From Simmondsia chinensis (lineage: Eukaryota > Streptophyta > Magnoliopsida > Caryophyllales > Simmondsiaceae), in NCBI GenBank assembly GCA_018398585.1, contig JAGTTD010000008.1:8010501-8074500 (forward strand): a DNA stretch of 64,000 nt, read 5' to 3'. The translations under genes were made by a program, and so were the position numbers. Shown piece after piece: positions 43,650 to 55,750 of this stretch. The first letter of the stretch is position 1, and the number at the start of each line of letters is the position of its first letter. Below the pieces are notes generated by a model. It was not told the origin of the DNA and did no database searches. It saw only the letters and a program-made list of their open reading frames with translations.

Positions 43650-44222
43650 TGTTAAAAAACTCAATATCTCTTCCATTTCATGGATATTTATTTTAGGCCC
43701 ATTTGGTAGGCATGAAGTTCACTACCACAGAAAATATTTTCCTTTGGATAAGATTTTCCAAGAAAAATAAAAACCCATTTGCATTCTTCCATTGTTTCAA
43801 TGGAAAACTTGCATATTGTGATGCTTCTTTTTTGGGTTCAAAAGAGAATATTCTATCAATCATCCTATTTATTTTATAGCACAGCAGAATTAGCAAGCAA
43901 CAACAGAACAAGTAATGGAAACAAAATGTTTAAATTATTTACAAAGGAAGTCATTTTCCATCCATTGAGGAAAAAAAAAAAAAAAAAAAAAAACTTTTCC
44001 CTCAAAAATTTTTCTTTGTTAAAGGATGCAGGTCAAACAATAGAAAATAAGAAAATTAATTTTTAGAACCTAAATTTTCTTCCAAACTGTTAGAATGATG
44101 TAATCCTTGATCGTGTTTATCACCCATAATATTGTATAGCTTAGATCATGTCTAGGTTGAACGTATCTATACTATAGTCTAGTTTCATTATATCTACACT
44201 ATCTAGATCATTGTCTTATATT
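43650..44222 (+). repeat. Dispersed repeat, copy 2
   Basis: Same-orientation match of 33549-34130, 10 kb away, with a poly-A run at 43973-43992 near the corresponding place in copy 1. No coding potential. Confidence 0.75.
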
Positions 44223-44369
44223 TTCTTCCATTATATATATACAACACTCATCAACCCTATTAAACATGCTCACCAATCATTATCTCTGATTCATGCAACC
44301 GGAACCTTTTTATAAAACTATTAGTGGGCTTTCATCCATTAGTTTAAGCTTCTAGGATAATTAATTTCT

Positions 44370-44545
44370 TGATATTGTATCACAGCGTTGTTAACCAAGA
44401 GGTCACGAGTTCAAATTTCAAAAAACTCCACTTTTCATATTAAAACAATGTAAGCACAAGATCCGATGTGAGTCTGCACTATATATGCTTCAAGTCCAAT
44501 GGACATTCGTGTGAGGGGACATATTAAAGAATAAAACTATTCTTG
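44370..44545 (+). mobile_element. Possible tRNA-like SINE or dispersed repeat
   Basis: GTTAACCAAGAGGTCACGAG then TTCAAATTTC resembles a B box (GAGTTCAAAT) in a tRNA-like context. CAAGTCCAATGGACATTCGT follows further on. No target-site duplication seen. Confidence 0.3.
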
Positions 44546-44909
44546 GGTCTTTACGAATCAGCTTAAAATTTTGAGATAATTGGTTCGTTTATGCATTCTC
44601 CTCCTTCTCTGTCTCTTCTAGGAAAGCAATCTGCAACTTCTTGTGAGAAATGGGGAGGAAAGTAAAGAGGATTCAAAGCAGCGTGGTCAAGTAATTGTAG
44701 CTAATTCAAACACTAAGTTTATACACCTAAAAGGACTTCATATATTGTGCAAATTTAAGTTTATAAACCTAAAAGGACTTCATATATTATGCAAATTTAA
44801 GTATTAACTATAATGTTTATTAATATTTTTTAAGTGCAGCTAGCAAAGTTTAGGACAACTGTTGACTTCATAGAGTTATTTTCTGGTGACCCGCCTAGCC
44901 GCATGGCAT

Positions 44910-45470
44910 TAGGGGTGGCAAATATGTCGTATCGTGTCGTATTTATGTTTATGTTATGCGAGGGGTTTTAAAATGGGGTCAACTCGAACCCGACTCGTTT
45001 ATTAAACGGGTTAGGAACTCTCAACCCTTACCCTATCCAATTATTAGGTTACTCATTTAATTACATCTTTGACTTTTTTCCATTAAATGTTGGTTTTTTA
45101 ACTTACAAATATGTTAATAATACACTTCATTGTTGATAATACTAATAAATACTTGTTATATTTATAACTATTAAATAAACTATCAAATTAATATTACTAG
45201 ATATAGTTAAAATTATCTTAACTCAAAAAATACATATATTATAACAATAATGTATAGCTTAAATGTCTAACATAACTGTATAAACGGGTCAATCGTGTCA
45301 AAATAGGTTATACGCGTCAAATTCAAATTCAATCCAATTACCTAAACGGGTTAAAGGGGTCAACCCAAATTTAACCCGACTTTAAAACTCTCGACCCAAA
45401 TCTGCTATCTTCGTATTTTGTCTGCATTGTATTATCGTATTATGTTAGATTTTGTCAGCTTACATGGGAC
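44910..45470. mobile_element. Possible MITE, GGGGTGGCAAAT type
   Basis: It starts near TTAGGGGTGGCAAATATG with TCGTATCGTGTCGTATTTAT repeats and ends in ATTGTATTATCGTATTATG. The interior has ACCCGACTCG/CGGGTT complementary blocks. Ends are not precise. Confidence 0.35.
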
Positions 45471-45952
45471 AAGACAAATATGCTTGGGTAGTACACTCCA
45501 CTTTTGCTTGCGCAAGGCATGACGTTACAACAAACCCCCTATGACTTGGAGACCAAGGAAATACTTCTGTTTTTGAAGAAATATCAACAAAGATAATGTT
45601 TAGGAAAAAGATTAAGGTCACGTGCGGTGCGTAGAAACTAAATGTAGGAAGTAAAAATTTATGTAAAGTACGAATTTTGATTTTTATTTAATTATCAGGA
45701 AGTAGATAGAATGCAGGAAGTAAAAATTGCTAAGCAATTTCTAATTTTTAAAAAAACAAGTCCTAAGTAAGTTTTAATTCCTTTATTTTTTTACTAGCCT
45801 TTTATCATTAATTTAATTCCTGTAAAATACATCTTTTAATAGGAATTTAATTTATATGGCAACCAAATAAGACATAAAATATTAAATTATTAGATAATAA
45901 TAATGGTAATATGTTTTTTTTTAAAAATTGGCAAAGGGGGCACTGTGTTCAG

Positions 45953-46808
45953 GTTTTGCATAAAACCACCTTACTTTTTTTGTACAATTCATAAAACTAT
46001 TGTAAATTTTTTTTTTTAATTTTCAAGAAACCATCTTTTTATGCAAAATATTTGCAATATCACACCTTATAATGATTTCCGTTAACGCTATTAGTTTAAG
46101 TTTTTCGTATTAGGTTTCATTTGACCAAAAAAGTTGTGTTTAGGTATTATTTAATTCAGCAATATTATACAAGTGACTATTATGACCTTTACTTAAAGTA
46201 AGCTTTAAAAAAATATATCAATTTAATTTAATTCTTCTAACCCTATTACCTAAACTAAATTTTTAGATAAACTGCTATAATTTTTTGTTTAAAAATAAAA
46301 TAATTAATTTAGATTAATAATTTGAAATAAAAAAAATATAGGAATCTAAAATATACATAATAGATTATGGAATGATTGTTTTTTAGAAAGAAATTTGAGA
46401 AACTAAAGTTCAAAGTATTATTAATTTTGTCAAAAATTTTGCAATAAATTAATTTTTTCCATAATTTATTTTCAAATTTTTAATTTTGCATATTTTTAAA
46501 ATTTTAAATTTATTAATCTAATTTTAAAATTACTTTAAACAAAAAGTATTATAATTTATTTTATAATATTCTTTTATGAAAATTTCAAATAGAGCTTTTC
46601 TCTTAATTTTTGTTAAAAACATAAAAACTCTTGATTTTTTCATTTCATCAAGGAAGGGCGATTTTGTTATTTGACACATTATTTATAAAAACTGTCATAA
46701 AATGTGACATTACAAATTTTTTGCAAAAGTAAGTGTTTTCTTGGAAAAAAAATTAAAATAATTTTATGAAATCATATAAAAAAAAAAGGGTAATTTTATG
46801 AAAATTTT
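45953..46808. mobile_element. Long-TIR MITE (Mutator-like style)
   Basis: The left arm (about 45953-46077) and the reverse complement of the right arm (about 46693-46808) align over roughly 115-125 bp. Shared blocks: CATAAAA(C/T)TATT, the A/T tract before CAAGAAA, and GCAAAATATTTGCAATATCA against GCAAAAAATTTGTAATGTCA. The interior is AT-rich and non-coding. Long inverted repeats without a gene are typical of Mutator-derived MITEs. Confidence 0.65.
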
Positions 46809-48360
46809 CCAGACAATGTATGGATTGGAAAGATGATACACAACATACACTTTTTTTTTTTTTTTTTACTGATAAAAAGGATGTTTATAATATTTTTAAA
46901 GTGAATATCTTCCTTCTGTTTAAAGAAAAATTGGGGCCCTCTGTACTTCTTTTACAATATTTGCTTTTTTGTTTTTTATAATATTTATCAAAGCAATATT
47001 TGCTTTCTTGTGTATATAATAATATTATTAATCATATCCTTCTTGAGCCGTTTTCAAATATTATACCCTTTTAATGTACTTTTATGTTTTTTTATACAAT
47101 ATTTTTATTTTCGTTGTATATATTGTTAATGCTAAGACAAATATAATTACACTTATTATATTAACAATAACAAAAAGGACCCGAGAAATAACATTATGCC
47201 TTAAGAATTTGATATGTATTACAATTAAATATCTAATACAGGAAATATAGAGTCATTTATTAATTCATTTACTTTACCATGTGTCAATTTAATCCTTTAA
47301 CTTTTTATTGTATCAATTTTAATCACGTACTATTGATATTGGTCTAATCAAGTCCAAAATTAAAATGGAAATTAAAATTAATTTATAAGTGAAATTGCAG
47401 TATTAATTGACACTTGAATATGATTTCAATATCAAGGGATATGAGTCAACGTCTATATAGGTTGAATTTACCCTACAAATATTATTAATTAACATTACCA
47501 TTTCAATTAAAGGATTAATGTTAATTTTTAGTATTTGGACTTGTAATTTCAATTGTATAAGAGTTAAAAATGATATAATTAAAAGTTTCAAACTAGATTG
47601 ACTCAATGTTTAAAATATGAGAAGTACTGATATAAGAACTAATAATAATATAATTATGCTATGAAGACAAGTAACCTATTGCATATAGGTTAGCTCTTGA
47701 ACATCACAAAGTATATCATATTCATAAACTTTACTTATTTCACACAGAAATATATATTTACAATATTAATTCTAGGATAAATTACATATTAATAGTATAA
47801 GGTTTGATGTATTTTTAATCTAGAAACTTTTAAAAATAATTTTTTAGTCCTAAAGTTACATATTTCTTAATAAAGTAGCCTAAACGATAGTGTTAAAGAT
47901 ATAAAACTTACGGATCTCCTCATCTTACATACGATCAAAAATGTTGCAACATTTCTTATAAATAAAAGTTGGATCAGGGACCTATTTTACACCCATATAC
48001 ACCATAATTTAAATTATTTTATCAAATATATATAATTTTTAAACTAAAAAATTATTTTATAAAGATTGTGTATTAAAAACTCATACACCACTAATATATA
48101 ATGGTTAATGTTATTGTCATAACAAATTTAAAATTTTTTTTAAAAATAATTTTAAAACTTTTATTATTTACAGGTTACATTATTGACTCTAAAAATAATA
48201 CTTTTTTTCCATGACTAAAACAATTTTCTATATAATTTACTCTTTATTCTATTACTTTTAGATATTGGGTCCCCTGCGCTTTTCGACCATAGACAATTGC
48301 ATGAGTCAACTTTCCCCGCCCCCAGTACAAGAAAGTCAAAATTTTACTTAGCCGCCACGC
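46809..48360. other. AT-rich intergenic sequence, nothing recognised
   Basis: No coding or structural feature supported. Contains poly-T (46852-46867) and frames that are all short and low in complexity. Confidence 0.4.
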
Positions 48361-48365
48361 AGAAG

Positions 48366-48424
48366 TGGGCCCGTGGGCTTTTCTTGCAGCCCAAGCCCAT
48401 GCATACCCTCCCCTCTATAAATAG
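48366..48424 (+). promoter_or_regulatory. Core promoter: site II-type element and TATA box
   Basis: CTATAAATAGG (48414-48424) is a strong plant TATA box. TGGGCC (48366-48371), a TCP-binding site II-type motif, lies about 48 bp upstream, with further GGGC/GCCC words between them. Transcription would begin near 48445-48455, giving a leader of about 45 bases before the ATG at 48496. Confidence 0.6.
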
Positions 48425-48495
48425 GCAACATGGTTACTCTTATGGTGCACCTTCATAATTTCTTCTTATTTTTCTCTCTTTGGAATTGAATAGCA

Positions 48496-48693
48496 ATGGA
48501 AGCAAGTTTAGCTGAGGCTTACGTATTGCGCAAACTACATAAGAAGAAGATGATGATGATCGAGAAAGAGAAGACTGATAACACTCATCGAGATTCTGAT
48601 GCATGTGACGGGTATGTGACTGCATCAGACAATAAATGCTTCTTGTGGATGCGCAAGAAGATCCACCCTGCAGCCTCTACGCCAAGACAATGA
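48496..48693 (+). CDS. Small 65-aa protein, family not recognised
   Basis: It begins MEASLAEAYVLRKLHKKKMM, continues with an acidic/polar middle, and ends CFLWMRKKIHPAASTPRQ. The N-terminal half is a basic amphipathic helix. The C-terminal block CFLWMRKKIHP is distinct and positively charged. The composition is unlike random AT-rich frames. The TATA box 72 bp before the ATG and the short clean leader support a real single-exon gene. There is no signal peptide or membrane segment, so a nuclear or cytosolic place is likely. Downstream, 48694-49020 looks like 3' UTR. It may belong to a small plant-specific family; I cannot name it. Confidence 0.6.
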   Translation: MEASLAEAYVLRKLHKKKMMMIEKEKTDNTHRDSDACDGYVTASDNKCFLWMRKKIHPAASTPRQ

Positions 48694-49020
48694 TTAGATG
48701 CTTAGATTAGATATATGAAATCAAAATTTATGTCCTTTTAATTGAAGCAGTGACGATGGAAAGAGATCCATGAGGGATTAATATGCGCATGGATCGAGTA
48801 TATTATTTGATTTTCTTCATTGAATTACTTATGTCCTTTTGATAGGAAGATACGAAGTTTATTTTATGTGTCGTTTTCTTTCCTGTAAGAGTTCGATTTA
48901 TATCAATGAGCTAATTTTTCAAGTAATTAAGAGTTTTGTATGTTTGGTAGCTTTTGTTTTTGTCTTTTGAATGTGAACATTTTGCTGCTTTAGCAAGCAT
49001 GTAATTGCATGTTGACATAT

Positions 49021-49577
49021 TTTAGCATAAGAGCTATGCTATCACACGTATTGCACACTAAAAAGCGAATTATAGATGGAAAAACCATTTAAAATTTGTC
49101 TATAAGTTGTTAGAACGATAATAGAAACAGTTTAGAGACGGGAAAATTTTGTCTCAAAGCTGCAAGAAAAAACAACTGTGAATCACTAGAAACAATATTG
49201 AGACGAAGTTGAAACTATGTTTTCGTAAATGTTTTGAGATGGGTTTGAAACCACTTCTTTGGAAAGGTTTTGAAGATGGATTTGAAACTGCTTTTTGAAA
49301 CGTGACACCGTCTCAAAACTATTTCAGATATACTTAAATTTTTTAAATATAAAATGCTAAATAAGGGTTTGATTCCATTTAATTATTTAGTATTTCACAT
49401 AACTATAAAATTCATTCAATAACTTTAAAAATATAAAAATACTAAACGAAATAAAAAATTGCAATATCAAAAGATATAAATAAAAATACTAAATAATATA
49501 TGTGTATGTAAGTATGTATGTACTTGTACAAACTATAGCAGTACAAATTTAAAAAATACATATTAATACAACAACAA
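49021..49577. other. Repeat-like intergenic sequence
   Basis: Several related words with GAGACGG/GTTTTGAGATGG (49135-49320) recall the subterminal repeats of CACTA-type elements. CACACTAAAAAG at about 49051 could be a worn terminus, but the other end was not found. Confidence 0.25.
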
Positions 49578-50489
49578 TGATGCAGCGCATATAAGAAAAA
49601 AATTTGGAAACCGAATATTCAACGGCCTTTCTCTAAACTCTTGTTGCTAAAACAATTAAGAAACAAAGGGAAAAATAGTTAACTTTAGTTCCCATGCCCC
49701 GAGAATAGAGGAAAAAACATAAAAGAGAAATAAAATTTATGAAAATTGAATGACTAAACCCTAGTCCGCCTCCTTTTTTAAATAGATAAGTTTTTCTAAC
49801 TAGACTCAAAATAATAAACTAAACAAACATTAAAATAAAATTTCTATCTAAAGATCAACGATAAATATTTGCTATTTGTATGCTCCTCTATCAATCTGTG
49901 TTATTTTATCCGTCAATCGATGTGCTTATCTTTAAATAAAGGAGCTATTTCACCTAAAATAAAAGGCTAAAATTAAAAAGATAAAGAATTACATCTACTA
50001 ATTTAAATAGAGCTTTTCTAATTGATGTGAACTCCTAATGTCCGTTCACCCATTTCCACGTCTCTCTCTTTTCTGCGTATCTCTCCCATCCCGCCAAGCA
50101 ACCCATTTCGCCAATTCCAATCCCCCAAGATCTGTCTACCCCATAACCCCCAAAGGCTAAGGTGTAGCTGCATCATTCTCCCCAGGTTGGAGAGAATTCG
50201 CCCTTGAATTCGCCAATGGATCATTTGGGTCATTTTCGCTAAGTTATATCCCTACATACCTGGCCTCCGTCTCGCCATGCTCCAACTCGCCGAGCTCACC
50301 CAGTTGTGGACGGTTGACTTGACTTGCCAAGAGCCGGGTTTTAACCCGCCTTGCCAAGACTTAGGCTGCATCATTCTCCTTCGCTTGGAAAGAATTTGCC
50401 CTCAAATTCGTCAACGATTCTTGTGGATCATTTTCACCAAGTCATGGGTTGCATCACTCTCGTGAACGTCTTGATTACTCACCATCTTC

Positions 50490-50930
50490 CACAATGGTTT
50501 CCAGGAATAGCACACAAAGCATATATCCCAATCCAATGCTTATGCCCCTCAAATAACTCTTCTCGGGTTTCAAACTTAATCTTCCACTCACGTTCTGGAA
50601 AAATACAACTCAAGTGCTATCCATTTTTCAGACCCAACACGGTAGACACCATCAAATTCTGCAATTGGCATAGAAAGTTATCCAATCTTGGGACAAGTAG
50701 TCGATAACGTACCGTGATCTTACTGATGGTCTTGTTTTCAAGACATATTCGCCAAGTCCCATCCTTTGTGGCGTCAAGATAGCTGATTCGTTCTTGAGGC
50801 TCTCTTGAATGATAACCCTGGCGAGTAACTTCCAAACTTGGAGCCTAAGATCTTCACACTTTGCAACGCTCACTCGGTAATATGGCCCGTTCGGTAAAAC
50901 CATCCCCTGGCACCCGATAAACCTAGTGTT
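50490..50930 (-). pseudogene. RT fragment of element F
   Basis: The minus-strand frame (50835-50617) reads SYLDATKDGTWRICLENKTI, then SKITVRYRLLVPRLDNFL. This is a decayed copy of the plant gypsy RT block K-D-G-S-W-R-x-C-x-D...I-x-K-I-T-V-x-Y-R-F-P-I-P-R-L-D-D. A further frame to about 50520 has EWKIKFETREELFEG. The catalytic motifs B and C are missing. Confidence 0.75.
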
Positions 50931-50989
50931 GAATTCCTGTTGATGGCGGTAAAGAACTCGACAACCTTTATGGGAAGATGTCCTCCGAC

Positions 50990-51470
50990 AAATTTTCCAC
51001 GTTCCGGTTACTCACTCTATTTCACCTTTCTAGGAAGTTGTTCCTTTGCGAGCATAGCTTTATCCTTTGGATTCGGGATTTCGATAACCGAACAATTTGC
51101 TTCGTCCTTCTTAGGCAACAAGACTTTTGAATTGCTATAGGTGTTCTGCCTCCCATTATGGGTAGCACCTCTATTGAATTGCCATGGTCGTCCAAGCAAT
51201 AAGTGGCACGCATCCATGGTAACCACATCACACCATACCCCATCTCCATACTTTGCCCCAATTGAAAAGTTAACCAGACAACATTTTGATACAGTTACCT
51301 AGTTTCCTTTCTCAAGCTATGATAACTTGTAAGGGTTCAGATGCTCCTTTACCTTTAACCCTAGCTTTTGGATTGCTTCCACAGAGATGGCATTCTCACA
51401 ATTTCTGGAATCAATAACGAGGCAACATACCCTTCCATCAATCATACATGTCGTTTGGAAGATGTTATCT
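50990..51470 (-). pseudogene. Protease region of element F
   Basis: Minus-strand traces, in order: MIDGRVCCLVIDSRNCENAI (active-site region, D-S-R in place of D-S-G), then VVTMDACHLLLGRPWQFNRG and THNGRQNTYSNSK at 51226-51100. The LLGRPWQ-(F/Y)-x-R...HDG-x-x-N-x-Y block is typical of plant gypsy elements. Active-site Gly appears mutated. Stops are present. Confidence 0.75.
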
Positions 51471-52546
51471 TGAAGCCAATTTCTGCTGCCTTAGGCGTGA
51501 AGCCTCCTTGATTTTATCCTCTTCCCCTACCTCTGGTGGTTGTTGAGGCTGGGCCATAGTCGTTTGGTTGGGATTAACACCCAATTGCTCCAAACACAAC
51601 TTGATTTGGCAGAATTTCTCCTCCAAATTTTCGATTTTCCTCTTGGTCTAACATTGAAAATCTCATTCATAAATGTCACTAATAGCAGCGTACCTCTGTC
51701 GCTAATAGGTCATCTTAAAAATGTTCTGAGTTCCGATACCAACTGATGCAGTGCACGTAAGAAGAATGTTGGGAATAAAAGGTTCAACGACCTTCCTTTA
51801 AAATATTATTACTAAAAGAATTAAGAAGCAAAGTGAAAATAGTTAACCCTGATTCTCACACTTCAAGAATAGAGGAAAACACATAAAAGAGAAATAAAAT
51901 CAATGAAAATTGAATGACTGAACCCTAGTCAGCCTCCCTCTTTAAATAGAGGAGTTTTCCTAGCTAGATTCAAAATAATAAAATAAATAAAAATTAAAAT
52001 AAAATACCTATCTATAGATTAATGGCTGATATTTGCTATTCATATGCTCATCTATCAATCTGTATGCTTTTATCAGTCAATCCGTGTGCTCGTCTTTAAA
52101 TAGAGGAGCTATTTCACCTAAAATAAAAGACTAAAACTAAGAAGATAAATAAAAGATAAACAATTACATCTCCTAACTTAGAACTTTCCTAATTGACGTG
52201 AACTTCTAATGCTTGTTCATCCGTTTTTGCGTCTCTCTCTCTTCCATGCCCCTCTACCATCCCACAAAGCGACCCATCTCACCAAATTCCATCCTGCAAA
52301 GATCCATCTACCCCGTAACCAGCCAAAAGCTAAGTCGTGGCTGCATTATTTTCCTCGGGTTGGAGAGAATTTGCCCTTGAATTTGCCAACGAATCATTTG
52401 GGTCATTCTCGCTAAGTTATGTCCCCACATGCTCAACCTCCATCTCGCCAAGCTCCAACTCTCCAAGCTCACTTAGTTGCAGACTATTGACCCGACTCGC
52501 CAAGACGCAGGTTGCAACCTGCCCTGACAAGACGTGGGCTGCATGA

Positions 52547-52878
52547 AATAAAAATAGTAATACAACAATAATATGGATATAATGTTCCAAAAAGTTTTAA
52601 TATTGTATGCATATAAAATTAAACCATATAACAAATAATATAATGCAATAATAATAATAAATTCCAAAAAAAAATATAGAAATGTATTCATCGCAATATA
52701 AGATATAAAATACATATAAAGTTAATATATACAAGGAAAAATATACGTCTTCACTCTCATCACCTCAGGGCCAAACATAACCCCAGGCAACCCAAGCAAC
52801 CACTTAGCGGCCCGAATATTTACGGTTGTGACTTTTAAAGTATTAATTTTCTATATTAATAATCATCTTGACCACTCC
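52547..52878. other. AT-rich spacer
   Basis: Nothing recognised between element F and the L1 3' end. Confidence 0.4.
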
Positions 52879-55576
52879 TTTTTTGTTTTTGCCAAACGGT
52901 AAGAACTACTATATTACTCAAAACTAAAACTCAAATACAAAGAGCCAAAGAGATCTAAAGAAAAGTCTCCCATCCCAAAAACATCAAACCATGACCCAAC
53001 ACTTAATCTCTATACAAAAAATTAACCTGACACCAAACTTGGGATTATGGATCTACACAACTCATCCTCATGACACTGTCAATTTTGGAAGATCCTCCTA
53101 TTCCTCTCAAGCCAAAGATTGTAAACAACAGCAGTGATAACAAATCTTTTCACAATACTACGTCTTTGTCTATTACGCAGCTGATAGTGCCTTCCATAAG
53201 CAAAAACCATGCCTAGGTATGGCAGCCCCCCAAATCGAGCGACGCCAATGCCAAATACAGCCACCAACACGGATCCAATCATAGATCAAACCCACCCGCG
53301 CTTTACCACGAAACACAGCTATGCAAAGCACGAAGAGCTCCCTCAATGTCTCCATAAAGATCAATCTAGCAATCTCTATATTTAAGAAGCGCCTTCCAAA
53401 ATGTAGAATCATGGACCCAACTTTTAGTTGTCCAAATACACTCTCTCTTCATATAAAAACAGGACAAATTCTAAGAATCAAGCTGCTTAATCCTGGGCCC
53501 ACCTTCTTCCATTGGAAGACATACCCGAGTCCGGGCAACTAGAATCAGCTGACGACCATCAATGTCCTCCCCCTTTCCACAAAGAAATGCAAACATATAG
53601 ACTGTATCTATTTAATGACCAAGAGAGGGAAAAGGAACACATTACACCAATAACCCAGAATACCTCCCACAACCGATTTGAGAAGCTCTAGACGCAGCAG
53701 CAGACAACATCCACATATTCCAACAACTGACTTTATTTTAGATTTTTTGGATCAGAGGACCATATTGACCCAAAAAAAGACGAGTCCCAGCGATAGGGAT
53801 CCCAAGATAGCACACACTGAGAGAAAGCTCCTCAAATCCAAAATCTTGAAGAATACACCTTCTTTGATCCTGAGGTACCCCAGCAAAGCAAATCCCAGAT
53901 TTAAGAGCATTTGGTTCTAAGCCCGACACCTCCGCAAAGAGAGCCATAGTTTTCCAAAGGCACTGTACAGACTCACGATCACCTCTTGAAAAGAGCAACA
54001 AATCATCCACAAGTGTAAGATGAGTAATACCCAATTTCTTATATGCAAATGTAAGATGAGTAATACCCAATTTCTTACATTTAGAATGAAAGGAAAAATT
54101 CTTCTCTTGCATCATCTTTCGAAGCATATGCGAGAGGTGCTCCATACACAGTATAAAAAGATGAGGGGAGATCGGGTCCCCATGCCTCAAACACTCTCTT
54201 TCTTTGAAAAAACCATATAAACCACCATTAAACTAAAGTGAGAAACAAAAGGAGGAGATGCATTCTCGGATCCAACCAATAAAACAAGAAGGAAATTCCA
54301 ATCGATTCAAGCAAATCAAGCAGAAAGGTCCATGAAATAGAGTCATACCCTTTCAGTTATCAATTTTCATAAAACAACAAGGGGAGATATTCTTCCGGTT
54401 GTAATGATTAATTATCTCATTACTCAAAATGATATTATCAAAAATGACCCTCCCTTGCATGAAAGAGGCCTAAGAGGGAGAACAAGCTTACCCAAAACCT
54501 TGTCAAGATGCAGAGAAAGGAGCTTTGAGATGATAGTAGTAGCATTCATGGATTTCAAGAGTTGACCAGAGTTGAAGAAATCACGAATAGCAATGCACAC
54601 ATCTGCTCCAACAATTATCCAAAAAGCTTTAAAAAAAAGCAGATGAAAAACCATCGGGCCCCGGAGCTTTAGAGTCCGGGATAGACCAAACAACTTCCTG
54701 GACCTTATAATTGGAAACTGGTGGCAGCAGCATCGCATGATCTTCAGCACTCAACATCATCCCCTCATTGATTATGCTTTGGTCAATATGGACTATACCC
54801 GGTGCCTCTTTATAGAGAAGTTCTTCATAGAAGTGGAGAAATTCATTGGCAGTGTCCAGCTGGTCAGTCAATACATGATGTTCTTGCCCTTTGATGGACC
54901 AAATAAAATTCTTTTTACCTCGAGATTTAATAATCTGAGAATGAAAGAAACTGGAAGATTTGTCCATCTAATTAGCAAATTGAATCTTTGAATGTTGTTG
55001 AAGAAATGCATGTTCTGCTTCGAGAAGTTTTAAGGATCTATTCTTCAAAATAACAGCTTCCGCATCAAGGTTTGGACCATCAACCGAGCAGATCTTTACT
55101 TGGAGATACAGGGCCTCATGAGTTTTTGTCACTCGTGAAGCAATCCCACTTGGAAAGTGTTTTTGGATAAGCTCAAGTGCCCCATTGACAGCTTTGAGTT
55201 TCAGTTGTAGCTGATACATAGGAGTCCCACTAACCAGCAGCCTCCAAGAATTTCGAACAACGTCCATAAAAACCTTCCATAGCAATGAGCCAATTTCCAA
55301 ATTTGAAGTATCCTTTGGAAACTCGAGAACGGTTTCCAAATACAAGGAGGAGAGGTAAATGATCAGACACTAGGACTCAAAGCAATAACTTTACAATCAG
55401 CCCGGTTCCACCAAAGATCATCAACCAAAACTCTATCGATCTTAGACAAAATTCAACTCGCCTCTAATTGCTGATTACAACAAATATATATCGGACCTTC
55501 AATGAGGACCTAATGCAAATTGAGGTCATTCACACAGTGTAAAAATTTCCGAATCTCAGCCTTCGACATAGTCGCA

Positions 55577-55607
<31 letters not shown>

Positions 55608-55750
55608 TTCCTACTAGTGAAGTCAAGAACGCCATTGAAATCACCAAGAATGGCCCAATGTAAGGAAACACCCTAACCAAAAACCCACATCCCAAAGACT
55701 CCTTCTGTCATCTGCTTGATTGAAGCCATAGCAAAAAGAGCAACAATGGA
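52879..55750 (-). mobile_element. L1-type LINE, 5'-truncated, minus strand
   Basis: The left edge (CTCCTTTTTTGTTTTTGCC) is the complement of an A-rich tail. Endonuclease C-terminus, RT and zinc-finger end lie on the minus strand from 55750 to about 53080. ORF1 and the endonuclease N-terminus are missing, as usual for 5'-truncated copies. A C29 run (55577-55605) interrupts the endonuclease. Confidence 0.85.
53079..55750 (-). pseudogene. L1 ORF2 (endonuclease end, RT, zf-RVT), broken
   Basis: In order on the minus strand: WAILGDFNGVLDF (endonuclease, near 55650-55620), EAEHAFLQQHSKIQFAN with a stop at 54968, FFHSQIIKSRGKKNFIWSIK, SIPDSKAPGPDGFSSAFFKA (fingers), MRHGDPISPHLFILCMEHLS (motif B), LVDDLLLFSRGD (motif C, both Asp kept), YLGIPIAG, then the zf-RVT region AAIPRHGFCLWKAL and the family-typical end YNLWLERNRRIFQN (53115-53082). 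A 36-bp in-frame tandem duplication (54015-54086) precedes motif C. Several stops and shifts. It once nicked target DNA and copied L1 RNA there. Confidence 0.9.

Larger units (their letters stand above)
49578..52546 (-). mobile_element. Deleted Ty3/gypsy element F (minus strand)
   Basis: LTRs at about 49578-50372 and 51744-52546 (near 800 bp) begin TGATGCAG. Inside the right LTR the minus strand reads TTGGTATCGGAACTC (about 51729-51743), a decayed initiator-Met primer binding site, so the orientation is minus. The internal 1.4 kb holds part of the protease and part of RT only. Most of gag and all of RNase H and integrase are gone. An LTR-like block is repeated next to the left LTR (50369-50443 resembles 50173-50243), so the left boundary may be duplicated or imprecise. 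Confidence 0.8.

Noticed and set aside
50018..50465. Tryptophan-rich frames on both strands
   Set aside because: They lie in the LTR of element F and are repeated at 52200-52540 without conservation of the frames.
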